This document shows positions 5,499 to 10,530 of a DNA stretch of 10,530 nucleotides, one piece after another. This stretch comes from Candidatus Omnitrophica bacterium UBA1562 (GTDB lineage Bacteria > Omnitrophota > Gorgyraeia > Gygaellales > Profunditerraquicolaceae), in NCBI GenBank assembly GCA_002322525.1, contig DCOU01000052.1, positions 1 to 10,530 on the forward strand, in the 5' to 3' direction. The notes under the pieces were generated by a model. The model did not search any database and had not been told where the DNA came from. It saw nothing but the letters and a program-made list of their open reading frames with translations. Position numbers and translations under genes: made by a program. Positions within the stretch are counted from its first letter, which is position 1; each line of letters starts with the position of its first letter.

Positions 5499-6437
5499 TC
5501 ACTTATAGTCGCACCAGCACCCTTTGTAAGCTATTTTTGCTTTACCTTCTAACCAGACATTCCTAAATTTATCACTTATTTTATCAAAGTAAACTTTTAA
5601 TATCTCTTGGCTTTTTGTTTGTACGTTGATTTTAGTAGCGAGTAGAGAGTAGCGAGTAGCGAGTATTAAAGCTGAAGCCACTGCGCCTGTTCCACAAGCC
5701 AAAGTCTCATCCTCTACTCCTCTTTCGTAAGTTCTAATTTTTATAGAGTTATTGCTTAATGCCTCCACAAAATCTACATTTGTTCCAGATGGTTTAAATT
5801 TCTGATGATAACGAATCTGCCTACCCAGATTAACTACATTGATCTCATCTAAGCCCTCGACAGAAATAACTGTATGTGGCACGCCGGTGTTAATAAAATT
5901 TACTTTTAATAGACGGTTATTTATCTTAATGGGGATATCCAACTTTATCTCTTTTGGATCGGTTAATTTTATTTTTACCCCGTTAGAAACTATTAAGTTA
6001 GCACTTATATGCGCGGTGTTTCTAACGGGGTTTACATTATCTCTCTTTACTTCAGCTTCAATAATTCCAGCTTTAGTCTGAATTTTAAGATACGGTTTGC
6101 CCATGTATAAAGCAACGCACCTGGCCCCGTTTCCGCACATTTGGGCCTCTGAACCGTCAGGATTAAAGATACGCATTTTTACATCGGCAATTTTAGACTT
6201 TTCTAAGAAGAGTAGCCCATCCGCACCTACCCCAAACTTTCTATCGCAAATCTTTTTTGCTAAAGACTGGCAACTGGTAAGCCGGGACACCCACGCTGTA
6301 GCGTGGGTCGGATAACTATTTTCAATAACCACAAAGTCATTTCCCGAAGCTACCATCTTGGTAAACCCCGTTAGAAATTTTGTTTTATAATGCTTTTGCT
6401 TTGGTATTTCTAACGGGGTAAAATTAATCTTTGGCAT
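5499..6437 (-). CDS. dapF: Diaminopimelate epimerase carrying several in-frame repeat inserts
   Basis: DapF interconverts LL- and meso-diaminopimelate by a two-cysteine, cofactor-free mechanism. Both active-site cysteines are present: Cys101 in SEAQMCGNGARC and Cys248 in ETLACGTGA. GNDFVVIE (32-39), KFGVGADGLL and NTGVPH also fit. The 312 residues exceed the roughly 274 of E. coli DapF by 38, exactly twice 19. Two 57-nt insertions account for this, one at residues about 8-26 and one at 136-154. Removing them restores INFTKMVASGNDF and RDNVKIKLTDP. Further extra segments are a hairpin at about 43-54 and a heptamer array at about 259-269. The ATG at 6435-6437 has AGG eight bases upstream. No frame is broken and no motif is lost, so the enzyme is probably active. 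Confidence 0.93.
   Translation of the reverse strand: MPKINFTPLEIPKQKHYKTKFLTGFTKMVASGNDFVVIENSYPTHATAWVSRLTSCQSLAKKICDRKFGVGADGLLFLEKSKIADVKMRIFNPDGSEAQMCGNGARCVALYMGKPYLKIQTKAGIIEAEVKRDNVNPVRNTAHISANLIVSNGVKIKLTDPKEIKLDIPIKINNRLLKVNFINTGVPHTVISVEGLDEINVVNLGRQIRYHQKFKPSGTNVDFVEALSNNSIKIRTYERGVEDETLACGTGAVASALILATRYSLLATKINVQTKSQEILKVYFDKISDKFRNVWLEGKAKIAYKGCWCDYK
5634..5668. repeat. Heptamer array inside dapF
   Basis: Units AGTAGCG, AGTAGAG, AGTAGCG, AGTAGCG and the degenerate AGTATTA run without gaps (5 x 7 bp). They are translated as ILATRYSLLATK between the CGTGAVASA active-site helix and the following KINVQTK strand, where DapF normally has a short variable loop. The unit differs from the intergenic heptamers at 3654-3688, but the period is the same. 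Confidence 0.75.
5978..6030. mobile_element. 53-bp palindromic element in dapF, copy 2
   Basis: CCCCGTTAGAAAC (5978-5990) is perfectly complementary to GTTTCTAACGGGG (6018-6030). The 53-bp unit is flanked by TTTA on both sides (5974-5977 and 6031-6034). Element plus one flank is 57 bp, or 19 codons, read as NPVRNTAHISANLIVSNGV. The 29-bp centre is unlike that of copy 1 apart from GGT near one end, while arms and length are conserved. Confidence 0.85.
6282..6311. repeat. Compact hairpin inside dapF
   Basis: ACCCACGCT (6289-6297) pairs perfectly with AGCGTGGGT (6300-6308) around a two-base centre, and CCG (6282-6284) can add pairs with CGG (6309-6311) across a bulge. It is translated as about PTHATAWVSRL, between the FVVIEN strand and the LAKKICDRKFG segment, where this protein has roughly nine residues more than E. 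coli DapF. The block is GC-richer than its surroundings. Confidence 0.6.
6366..6418. mobile_element. 53-bp palindromic element in dapF, copy 1
   Basis: CCCCGTTAGAAAT (6366-6378) is perfectly complementary to ATTTCTAACGGGG (6406-6418). The 53-bp unit is flanked by TAAA on both sides (6362-6365 and 6419-6422). It adds 57 bp, read as PLEIPKQKHYKTKFLTGFT in a different phase from copy 2. Because the duplicated target re-creates the codons for Phe-Thr before KMVASGNDF, the insert ends up as an N-terminal extension and leaves the first beta strand intact. Confidence 0.85.
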
Positions 6438-6497
6438 ATTACAAACCTAAAAGAAAAACTCTAAAAAACATATTTTTGATATCATTATAGACACTTT

Positions 6498-7769
6498 TCA
6501 GAGACCTAAAAGAAAGGGCGGAATTATTTCATTACGGATTAAATCCACGTGGGCCTCTCTTTTTCTAATTACAAATACCTTATCCTTTATTACTAAGGCC
6601 TCTTCAGTCCTGCGCCTGGAATTATAATTAGAAGACATACTAAATCCGTAGGCGCCTGCACCCATTATTGCTAAATAATCTCCTTCTTTGACGCAGGGCA
6701 ATCTTCGAGCTTTGGCAAAGAAGTCCGCACTTTCGCAAATTGGGCCAACTACATCTACTTTTTCCGTTTTCCCTTGTCCGCTGTCCGTCATCCCTAAAGG
6801 AAGAATTTGATGATATGCTTCGTATAAAGCAGGCCTGATCAAATCATTCATCCCTGCGTCCACAATAACAAATTTCTTTTTAGGCGTGGATTTAATGTAT
6901 AAAATCTTGGTAACTAAAATACCGGCGTTCCCTGCAATAAACCTGCCCGGCTCCAAAATTATTTTTAGTTTTGCCTCTTTCAATAAAGGCAAGACATTTT
7001 GAGCAAATTTTTGCGCAGTCTGAGGTGTCTCTTTATCGTAAATAATTCCTAAGCCGCCTCCGATATTTAGATATTCTAAATGTATGCCTCTTCTCTTTAA
7101 CTTGGCGATAAACTTGGCCATCTTGGTAATTGCTGCCACATAGGGAACGCTCTCGGTAATCTGAGAACCTATATGTATATGCAAGCCACAGATATTTAGG
7201 TTAGCAAATTTATTTCGGATTAAGAATATTTTATAGGCACTATTAAAATCTATGCCAAATTTGTTGGTAATTTTGCCGGTAGTAATAAATTTATGAGTTT
7301 TGGGTTCTACGTCAGGATTTATCCTTATCGCTACCTTGGCAATTTTATTCAAGCTTCTTGCTATACGGTTAATATTTTCTAATTCAGATAAGGACTCGGC
7401 ATTAAAAAACAAAATTCTTCTTCTTATAGCCTCTTCTATTTCTATATCTGTTTTACCTACTGAGGCATAAACAATCTTCTGTGGTGGACAGCCTACCTTA
7501 ATTGCCCTAAATAGTTCTCCACCAGATACGATATCTAATCCTGCCCCTTTATCAACCAAGGCTCTTAAAACAGCAAGATTAGAATTAGCTTTAACAGAAT
7601 AGCAGATTAAGGGTCCAACCTCCCGGAAGGCAATTTTTAATTTAACAAAGTGGTCGATTAAAGTATGGTAACTGTAGATATAAAGAGGCGTGCCAAACTG
7701 CTTTGCTAAATCTAAGACTTTTATATCTTCACAATAAAGATAATTTCCTTTATATTTAAATTCGTGCAT
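6498..7769 (-). CDS. lysA: Diaminopimelate decarboxylase
   Basis: LysA decarboxylates meso-diaminopimelate to L-lysine, the last step of the pathway. It is a PLP enzyme of fold type III. From the ATG at 7767-7769 it has 423 residues (MHEFKYKGNYLYCEDI). The PLP lysine is Lys60 in CYSVKANSN. HIHIGSQ, the glycine-rich NIGGGLGI phosphate loop, EPGRFIAGNAG and the C-terminal active-site GPICESADFF follow in the usual order. Length is normal and no insert is seen. A TTG at 7782-7784 overlapping the argH stop would add five residues, but AAGGA four bases before the ATG supports the shorter form. It lies 11 bp after argH and about 60 bp before dapF, linking the arginine and lysine parts of the operon. 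Confidence 0.95.
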   Translation of the reverse strand: MHEFKYKGNYLYCEDIKVLDLAKQFGTPLYIYSYHTLIDHFVKLKIAFREVGPLICYSVKANSNLAVLRALVDKGAGLDIVSGGELFRAIKVGCPPQKIVYASVGKTDIEIEEAIRRRILFFNAESLSELENINRIARSLNKIAKVAIRINPDVEPKTHKFITTGKITNKFGIDFNSAYKIFLIRNKFANLNICGLHIHIGSQITESVPYVAAITKMAKFIAKLKRRGIHLEYLNIGGGLGIIYDKETPQTAQKFAQNVLPLLKEAKLKIILEPGRFIAGNAGILVTKILYIKSTPKKKFVIVDAGMNDLIRPALYEAYHQILPLGMTDSGQGKTEKVDVVGPICESADFFAKARRLPCVKEGDYLAIMGAGAYGFSMSSNYNSRRRTEEALVIKDKVFVIRKREAHVDLIRNEIIPPFLLGL

Positions 7770-7773
7770 ATTT

Positions 7774-7778
7774 TCCTT
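7774..7778 (-). promoter_or_regulatory. Ribosome binding site of lysA
   Basis: AAGGA on the coding strand lies four bases before the ATG at 7769, in the 11-bp gap after argH. It favours this ATG over the TTG overlapping the argH stop. Confidence 0.6.
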
Positions 7779-7780
7779 AA

Positions 7781-9163
7781 TCAATCCCTATCTAATCTGG
7801 CGGTCCAGATTTTAAGCTGTCTGGCCACAAGTTTCGGGCTTGTGCCGCCGTAAGAGGTCTTAAGATTTACCGACGCCCAGGCATTCAAAATATTTCTTAC
7901 GTCCAAACCCAACTTCTTTGAATATTTCTGCAATTCGGCTGAAGTTAAACCGGAAAGTTTTCTTCCTTTATCTAAACAATCCTTGACTATTCTGCCTACA
8001 ATATCATGTGCCTCTCTGTAAGAGGACCCTTTTTTAATTAGATATTCTACGATATCAACGGAAAATAAAGATTCATCCTTTAATTTTGCTGCTATTGCTT
8101 CCTTCTCTATTACAATATTCTGAAATAACTCTATAAATATCTCCAATATATTTTCCATCGTATCTACGGCATCAAAAAGCGGAGGTTTGTCTAATTGTAA
8201 ATCCCGGTTATACGATGAAGGAAGCCCCTTCATTAAAATAAGAACGCTGGATAGGGCGCCGTGTATTTTACCGACAGAGCCCCGGATTAATTCCAATACA
8301 TCCGGATTTTTCTTATGCGGCATAATACTGGAACCTGTGCAGAAAGAAAAATCGATATCAATAAAATTGAATTCTCTGGTGGACCATAAAATTAAGTCTT
8401 CTGAAATTCTGGATAAATGTACGGACAATATGGACAAATCCGCCAATATTTCCATGATAAAATCCCTGTCACTTACACTATCGATACTGTTTTCTGTCAG
8501 TTTTTTAAAACCGAGTTGGGTTTTTACATAAGCCCTATCAATAGGTAAGCCAGTGCCTGAAAAAGCGCAACTACCCAAAGGCATTGAGTCTAATCTTTTC
8601 CCTGCATCAATAATTCTTTGTTTATCTCTCTCTAAGCTTTCAATATAAGCGAGCATTTGATGCGCAAGCAGTACGCACTGCGCTACTTGTAAATGCGTAT
8701 AGCCCGGAATAATTACTTTTGCATTATTCTTGGCAAATTTTAATATTGATTTCTGAAATAAGTTAATCAAATCCAGCAGTTCCTGCATTTCATCTTTTAT
8801 ATACATTCTCACATCCAGAGCGATCTGGTCGTTTCTGGAGCGGGCAGTGTGTAATTTATACGCTGCCGGTCCGATTCGCTTTATTAGCGCATCCTGAATA
8901 TTGGAATGTATATCCTCAGCATTAGGGTCAAACTTAAACCTACCATTCATTACATCTTTGAAAATAGAATTAAGCCCTTTTACGATTAAAGCTGCGTCTT
9001 TTAGAGGTATTATTCTTTGCTTACCTAACATCTTAGCATGGGCAATGCTGCCTAAAATGTCGTATTTAGCTAACCTCTTATCGAATGAAATACTTGAGGT
9101 AAACTTATCAGTCAGCGCAGTTGTTTCTTTAGGAAATCTACTGCCCCATAATTTTTTTGTCAT
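7781..9163 (-). CDS. argH: Argininosuccinate lyase
   Basis: ArgH splits argininosuccinate into arginine and fumarate and is normally a cytoplasmic homotetramer. From the ATG at 9161-9163 it has 460 residues (MTKKLWGSRF). It shows SRFPKET near the start, EDIHSNIQ (about 83-90), HTARSRNDQ (105-113), the GYTHLQ histidine (His157), and the superfamily signature GSSIMPHKKNPD (277-288) with the catalytic serine. YNRDLQLDK follows. The frame stays open upstream for another 20 codons, but that stretch comes from palindromic spacer DNA. GGGAG six bases before this ATG supports the shorter form. It directly follows argG, the preceding pathway step, and is 11 bp upstream of lysA. Confidence 0.96.
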   Translation of the reverse strand: MTKKLWGSRFPKETTALTDKFTSSISFDKRLAKYDILGSIAHAKMLGKQRIIPLKDAALIVKGLNSIFKDVMNGRFKFDPNAEDIHSNIQDALIKRIGPAAYKLHTARSRNDQIALDVRMYIKDEMQELLDLINLFQKSILKFAKNNAKVIIPGYTHLQVAQCVLLAHQMLAYIESLERDKQRIIDAGKRLDSMPLGSCAFSGTGLPIDRAYVKTQLGFKKLTENSIDSVSDRDFIMEILADLSILSVHLSRISEDLILWSTREFNFIDIDFSFCTGSSIMPHKKNPDVLELIRGSVGKIHGALSSVLILMKGLPSSYNRDLQLDKPPLFDAVDTMENILEIFIELFQNIVIEKEAIAAKLKDESLFSVDIVEYLIKKGSSYREAHDIVGRIVKDCLDKGRKLSGLTSAELQKYSKKLGLDVRNILNAWASVNLKTSYGGTSPKLVARQLKIWTARLDRD

Positions 9164-9169
9164 TGTTAT

Positions 9170-9174
9170 CTCCC
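9170..9174 (-). promoter_or_regulatory. Ribosome binding site of argH
   Basis: GGGAG on the coding strand lies six bases upstream of the ATG at 9163. It decides against a longer N-terminus reaching into the repeat spacer. Confidence 0.75.
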
Positions 9175-9200
9175 ATTCTACCCTTATCTCGCTCGCCTTA

Positions 9201-9251
9201 GGGACAGTCCCCTTAGGAATCATTTAGCATAGTCCTGTCGGGGACAGTCCC
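9201..9251. repeat. Two copies of an 11-bp palindrome in the argG-argH spacer
   Basis: GGGACAGTCCC occurs at 9201-9211 and again at 9241-9251, exactly 40 bp apart. Each copy is a perfect interrupted palindrome. A third half-site, CCTGTC (9234-9239), can pair with GACAG of the second copy. The block fills about half of the 104-bp spacer. It could be a dispersed repeat or a dyad for a dimeric regulator. It lies inside the operon rather than at its head, which favours a repeat. Confidence 0.6.
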
Positions 9252-9267
9252 GGCTGGCTGTGCTAGT

Positions 9268-10449
9268 CTATCTTTTATAGGGCATCCCCCAGATCTTGAT
9301 AAAACCGGAAGCATAATTCTGGTTGAATTTATCTTCCTTGCCATAAGTGCTTAATTCTTTTTTATATAATGAATATGAGGACTTCCTTCCTGCCGGAATA
9401 CAACTCCCTTTGAATAACTTTAGTTTTATGGAACCCGTAACGTGTTTTTGTGTAGAATTCACGAAACTATCCAATGCCTCTTTTAAAAGAGAATACCAGA
9501 GTCCATAATAAACCAGCTCTGCATATTTAAGTGAGATAATCTCTTTAAAATGCGCCAGTTCCCTGTCTAAAACCAGACTCTCTAATTCTTTATGCGCAAC
9601 ATGCAGTATGGTTGCCGCCGGCGCTTCGTAGATTTCTCTGGATTTAATACCCACTAGTCTATTTTCCACAAGATCAGTCCTGCCTACTCCATAAAGACCG
9701 CCGATTTCGTTTAACTGATTAATTAAAGTTTTTAATTTATAAGTCTTGCCGTCGAGCTTTTTAGGTACGCCTTTTTCAAAATAAATCTCAATATATTTAG
9801 GGTAGGTAGATATCTGGGTCGGGCTTTTAGTTATCAAATAGGCGTCCTCGGGCGGTTCCTGTTCCAGATTTTCTAACACGCCTGCCTCGATACTTATCCC
9901 CCAAATATTCCTATCAATGCTGTATGGCTTTTTCTTGCTTACATCAATAGGAATATTGTACATATGCGCATACTCTATTTCTTCTTCCCGCGATTTAAAT
10001 TCCCAATCTCTGACCGGGGCAATAATCTCTAATTTTGGGTCTAATATTCCTACTGTAACCTCAAATCTCACCTGGTCATTACCTTTACCTGTGCAGCCGT
10101 GAGCCACGGCATGGGCTTTTTCTTTATGTGCTATTTCCACCAGATACTTGGCAATCAAGGGCCTCCCCAATGCCGTTGCCAGCAGATATTTTCCTTCATA
10201 GATAGCATTTGCTTTTAAAGCGGGGAGCACAAAATCTTGCACAAATTCATCCTGAAGGTCTTTGATATATACTTTTGAGGCGCCGGCAGCAAGAGCTCGC
10301 ATCTCTATTGCTGCGAAATCTTCGCCTTTTCCTAAACCCTGGCCCAAATCCGCAATAAAACAGATAACCGCGCATCCTTGCTCTTTTAACCATCTCACCG
10401 CACAGGAAGTATCCAAACCGCCAGAATAAGCTAGTATGACTTTCTTCAT
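9268..10449 (-). CDS. argG: Argininosuccinate synthase
   Basis: ArgG ligates citrulline and aspartate using ATP to form argininosuccinate. The 393-residue protein has the N-type ATP pyrophosphatase loop AYSGGLDTS (7-15). FIADLGQG (31-38), YEGKYLLATALGRPLIAK (84-101), AHGCTGKGNDQVRFE (116-130) and SIDRNIWGISIEAG follow. GLYGVGRTDLVENRLVGIKSREIYEAP is also diagnostic. Length is close to the usual 400 and no insert is seen. The ATG at 10447-10449 is preceded by a weak AAGAG. It is the first gene visible here. The 81 bp upstream hold no convincing promoter, so the operon may continue beyond the window. It shares the aspartate pool with the downstream dap and nadX genes. Confidence 0.97.
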   Translation of the reverse strand: MKKVILAYSGGLDTSCAVRWLKEQGCAVICFIADLGQGLGKGEDFAAIEMRALAAGASKVYIKDLQDEFVQDFVLPALKANAIYEGKYLLATALGRPLIAKYLVEIAHKEKAHAVAHGCTGKGNDQVRFEVTVGILDPKLEIIAPVRDWEFKSREEEIEYAHMYNIPIDVSKKKPYSIDRNIWGISIEAGVLENLEQEPPEDAYLITKSPTQISTYPKYIEIYFEKGVPKKLDGKTYKLKTLINQLNEIGGLYGVGRTDLVENRLVGIKSREIYEAPAATILHVAHKELESLVLDRELAHFKEIISLKYAELVYYGLWYSLLKEALDSFVNSTQKHVTGSIKLKLFKGSCIPAGRKSSYSLYKKELSTYGKEDKFNQNYASGFIKIWGMPYKR

Positions 10450-10458
10450 ATCTCTTTT

Positions 10459-10490
10459 ATTGCTCTATTGCTATATTGTCATATTGCTTT
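10459..10490. repeat. Octamer array upstream of argG
   Basis: Four 8-bp units on the plus strand, ATTGCTCT, ATTGCTAT, ATTGTCAT and ATTGCTTT, run without gaps, followed by a partial TATTGCC. The array ends nine bases upstream of the argG start codon, so it covers the translation initiation region. The unit differs from the GAAC octamers near dapA, but the period is the same. Confidence 0.7.
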
Positions 10491-10499
10491 TATTGCCAG

Positions 10500-10522
10500 T
10501 TTAACAGCACAACTTTGTTAAA
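10500..10522. repeat. Short inverted repeat at the window edge
   Basis: TTTAACA (10500-10506) is complementary to TGTTAAA (10516-10522) around a 9-base loop. It lies upstream of argG next to the octamer array. A 7-bp AT-rich stem is weak; it could be a terminator remnant of an upstream gene or an operator, and neither is shown. Confidence 0.3.
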
Positions 10523-10530
10523 TTTTAGCC

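Noticed and set aside
121..5505. Shared 11-mer TAAGTGAGCAC at the ends of nadX and dapF
   Set aside because: A single shared 11-mer is expected by chance in a 10-kb window, and nothing around the two sites is alike.
6445..6515. Direct repeat ACCTAAAAGAAA at 6445-6456 and 6504-6515 around the lysA-dapF spacer
   Set aside because: It is low-complexity purine-rich sequence; one copy encodes the lysA C-terminus and the other covers the dapF ribosome site. It may be chance or a small duplication.
9164..9223. A 20-residue longer N-terminus for ArgH
   Set aside because: The extra codons come from spacer DNA next to the GGGACAGTCCC repeat, and a good ribosome site precedes the internal ATG that gives the family-typical MTKKLWGSRF.
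10450..10530. A promoter upstream of argG
   Set aside because: No convincing -35/-10 pair is visible; the region is mostly octamer array, and the operon may begin outside the window.

Overview
All ten supported genes lie on the minus strand, so transcription runs from high to low coordinates: argG, argH, lysA, dapF, dapA, dapB, dapL, folK, panC, nadX. Spacers are short (largest 253 to 255 bp), several junctions overlap by four bases or nearly touch, and the window reads as one long biosynthetic operon. The DNA is AT-rich, with GTG starts for folK and panC. Lysine is made by the aminotransferase (DapL) shortcut. From memory, this gene order and repeat-encoded peptides of the type NPVRN...SNGV suggest an uncultured Candidatus Omnitrophota-like bacterium. 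That placement is inference and was not tested by a search.

Region by region: 10450-10530 is a spacer with an octamer array. 7781-10449 holds argG and argH, the last two arginine steps, separated by a spacer with two GGGACAGTCCC palindromes. 2461-7769 holds lysA, dapF, dapA, dapB and dapL, which together cover every step from aspartate semialdehyde plus pyruvate to L-lysine. 2066-2464 is folK (folate). 1811-2065 is a MITE-like insertion. 129-1812 holds panC (pantothenate) and nadX (aspartate dehydrogenase, NAD). 1-128 has no firm gene; it holds an inverted repeat and perhaps the end of a convergent gene.

Most of these genes draw on aspartate or its products. ArgG condenses aspartate with citrulline, DapA uses aspartate semialdehyde, PanC uses beta-alanine (commonly from aspartate decarboxylation), and NadX oxidises aspartate. 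FolK is the exception.

The unusual part is the density of short palindromic and tandem repeats, including inside essential genes. dapF carries two 53-bp palindromes with identical 13-bp arms, each flanked by a 4-bp direct repeat (TTTA/TAAA). Each adds exactly 57 nt (19 codons), and they are read in different frames. The same gene has a hairpin insert and a heptamer array, and dapA carries a GC-rich multi-palindrome insert. Between folK and panC sits a 255-bp element with 13-bp perfect terminal inverted repeats. Removing it in silico restores an ATGA stop/start overlap of folK and panC. The dapA and dapB stop codons both lie in the first unit of 8-bp and 7-bp arrays. Together this suggests several families of small, probably non-autonomous elements that can become protein sequence, comparable in concept to the Rickettsia palindromic elements.
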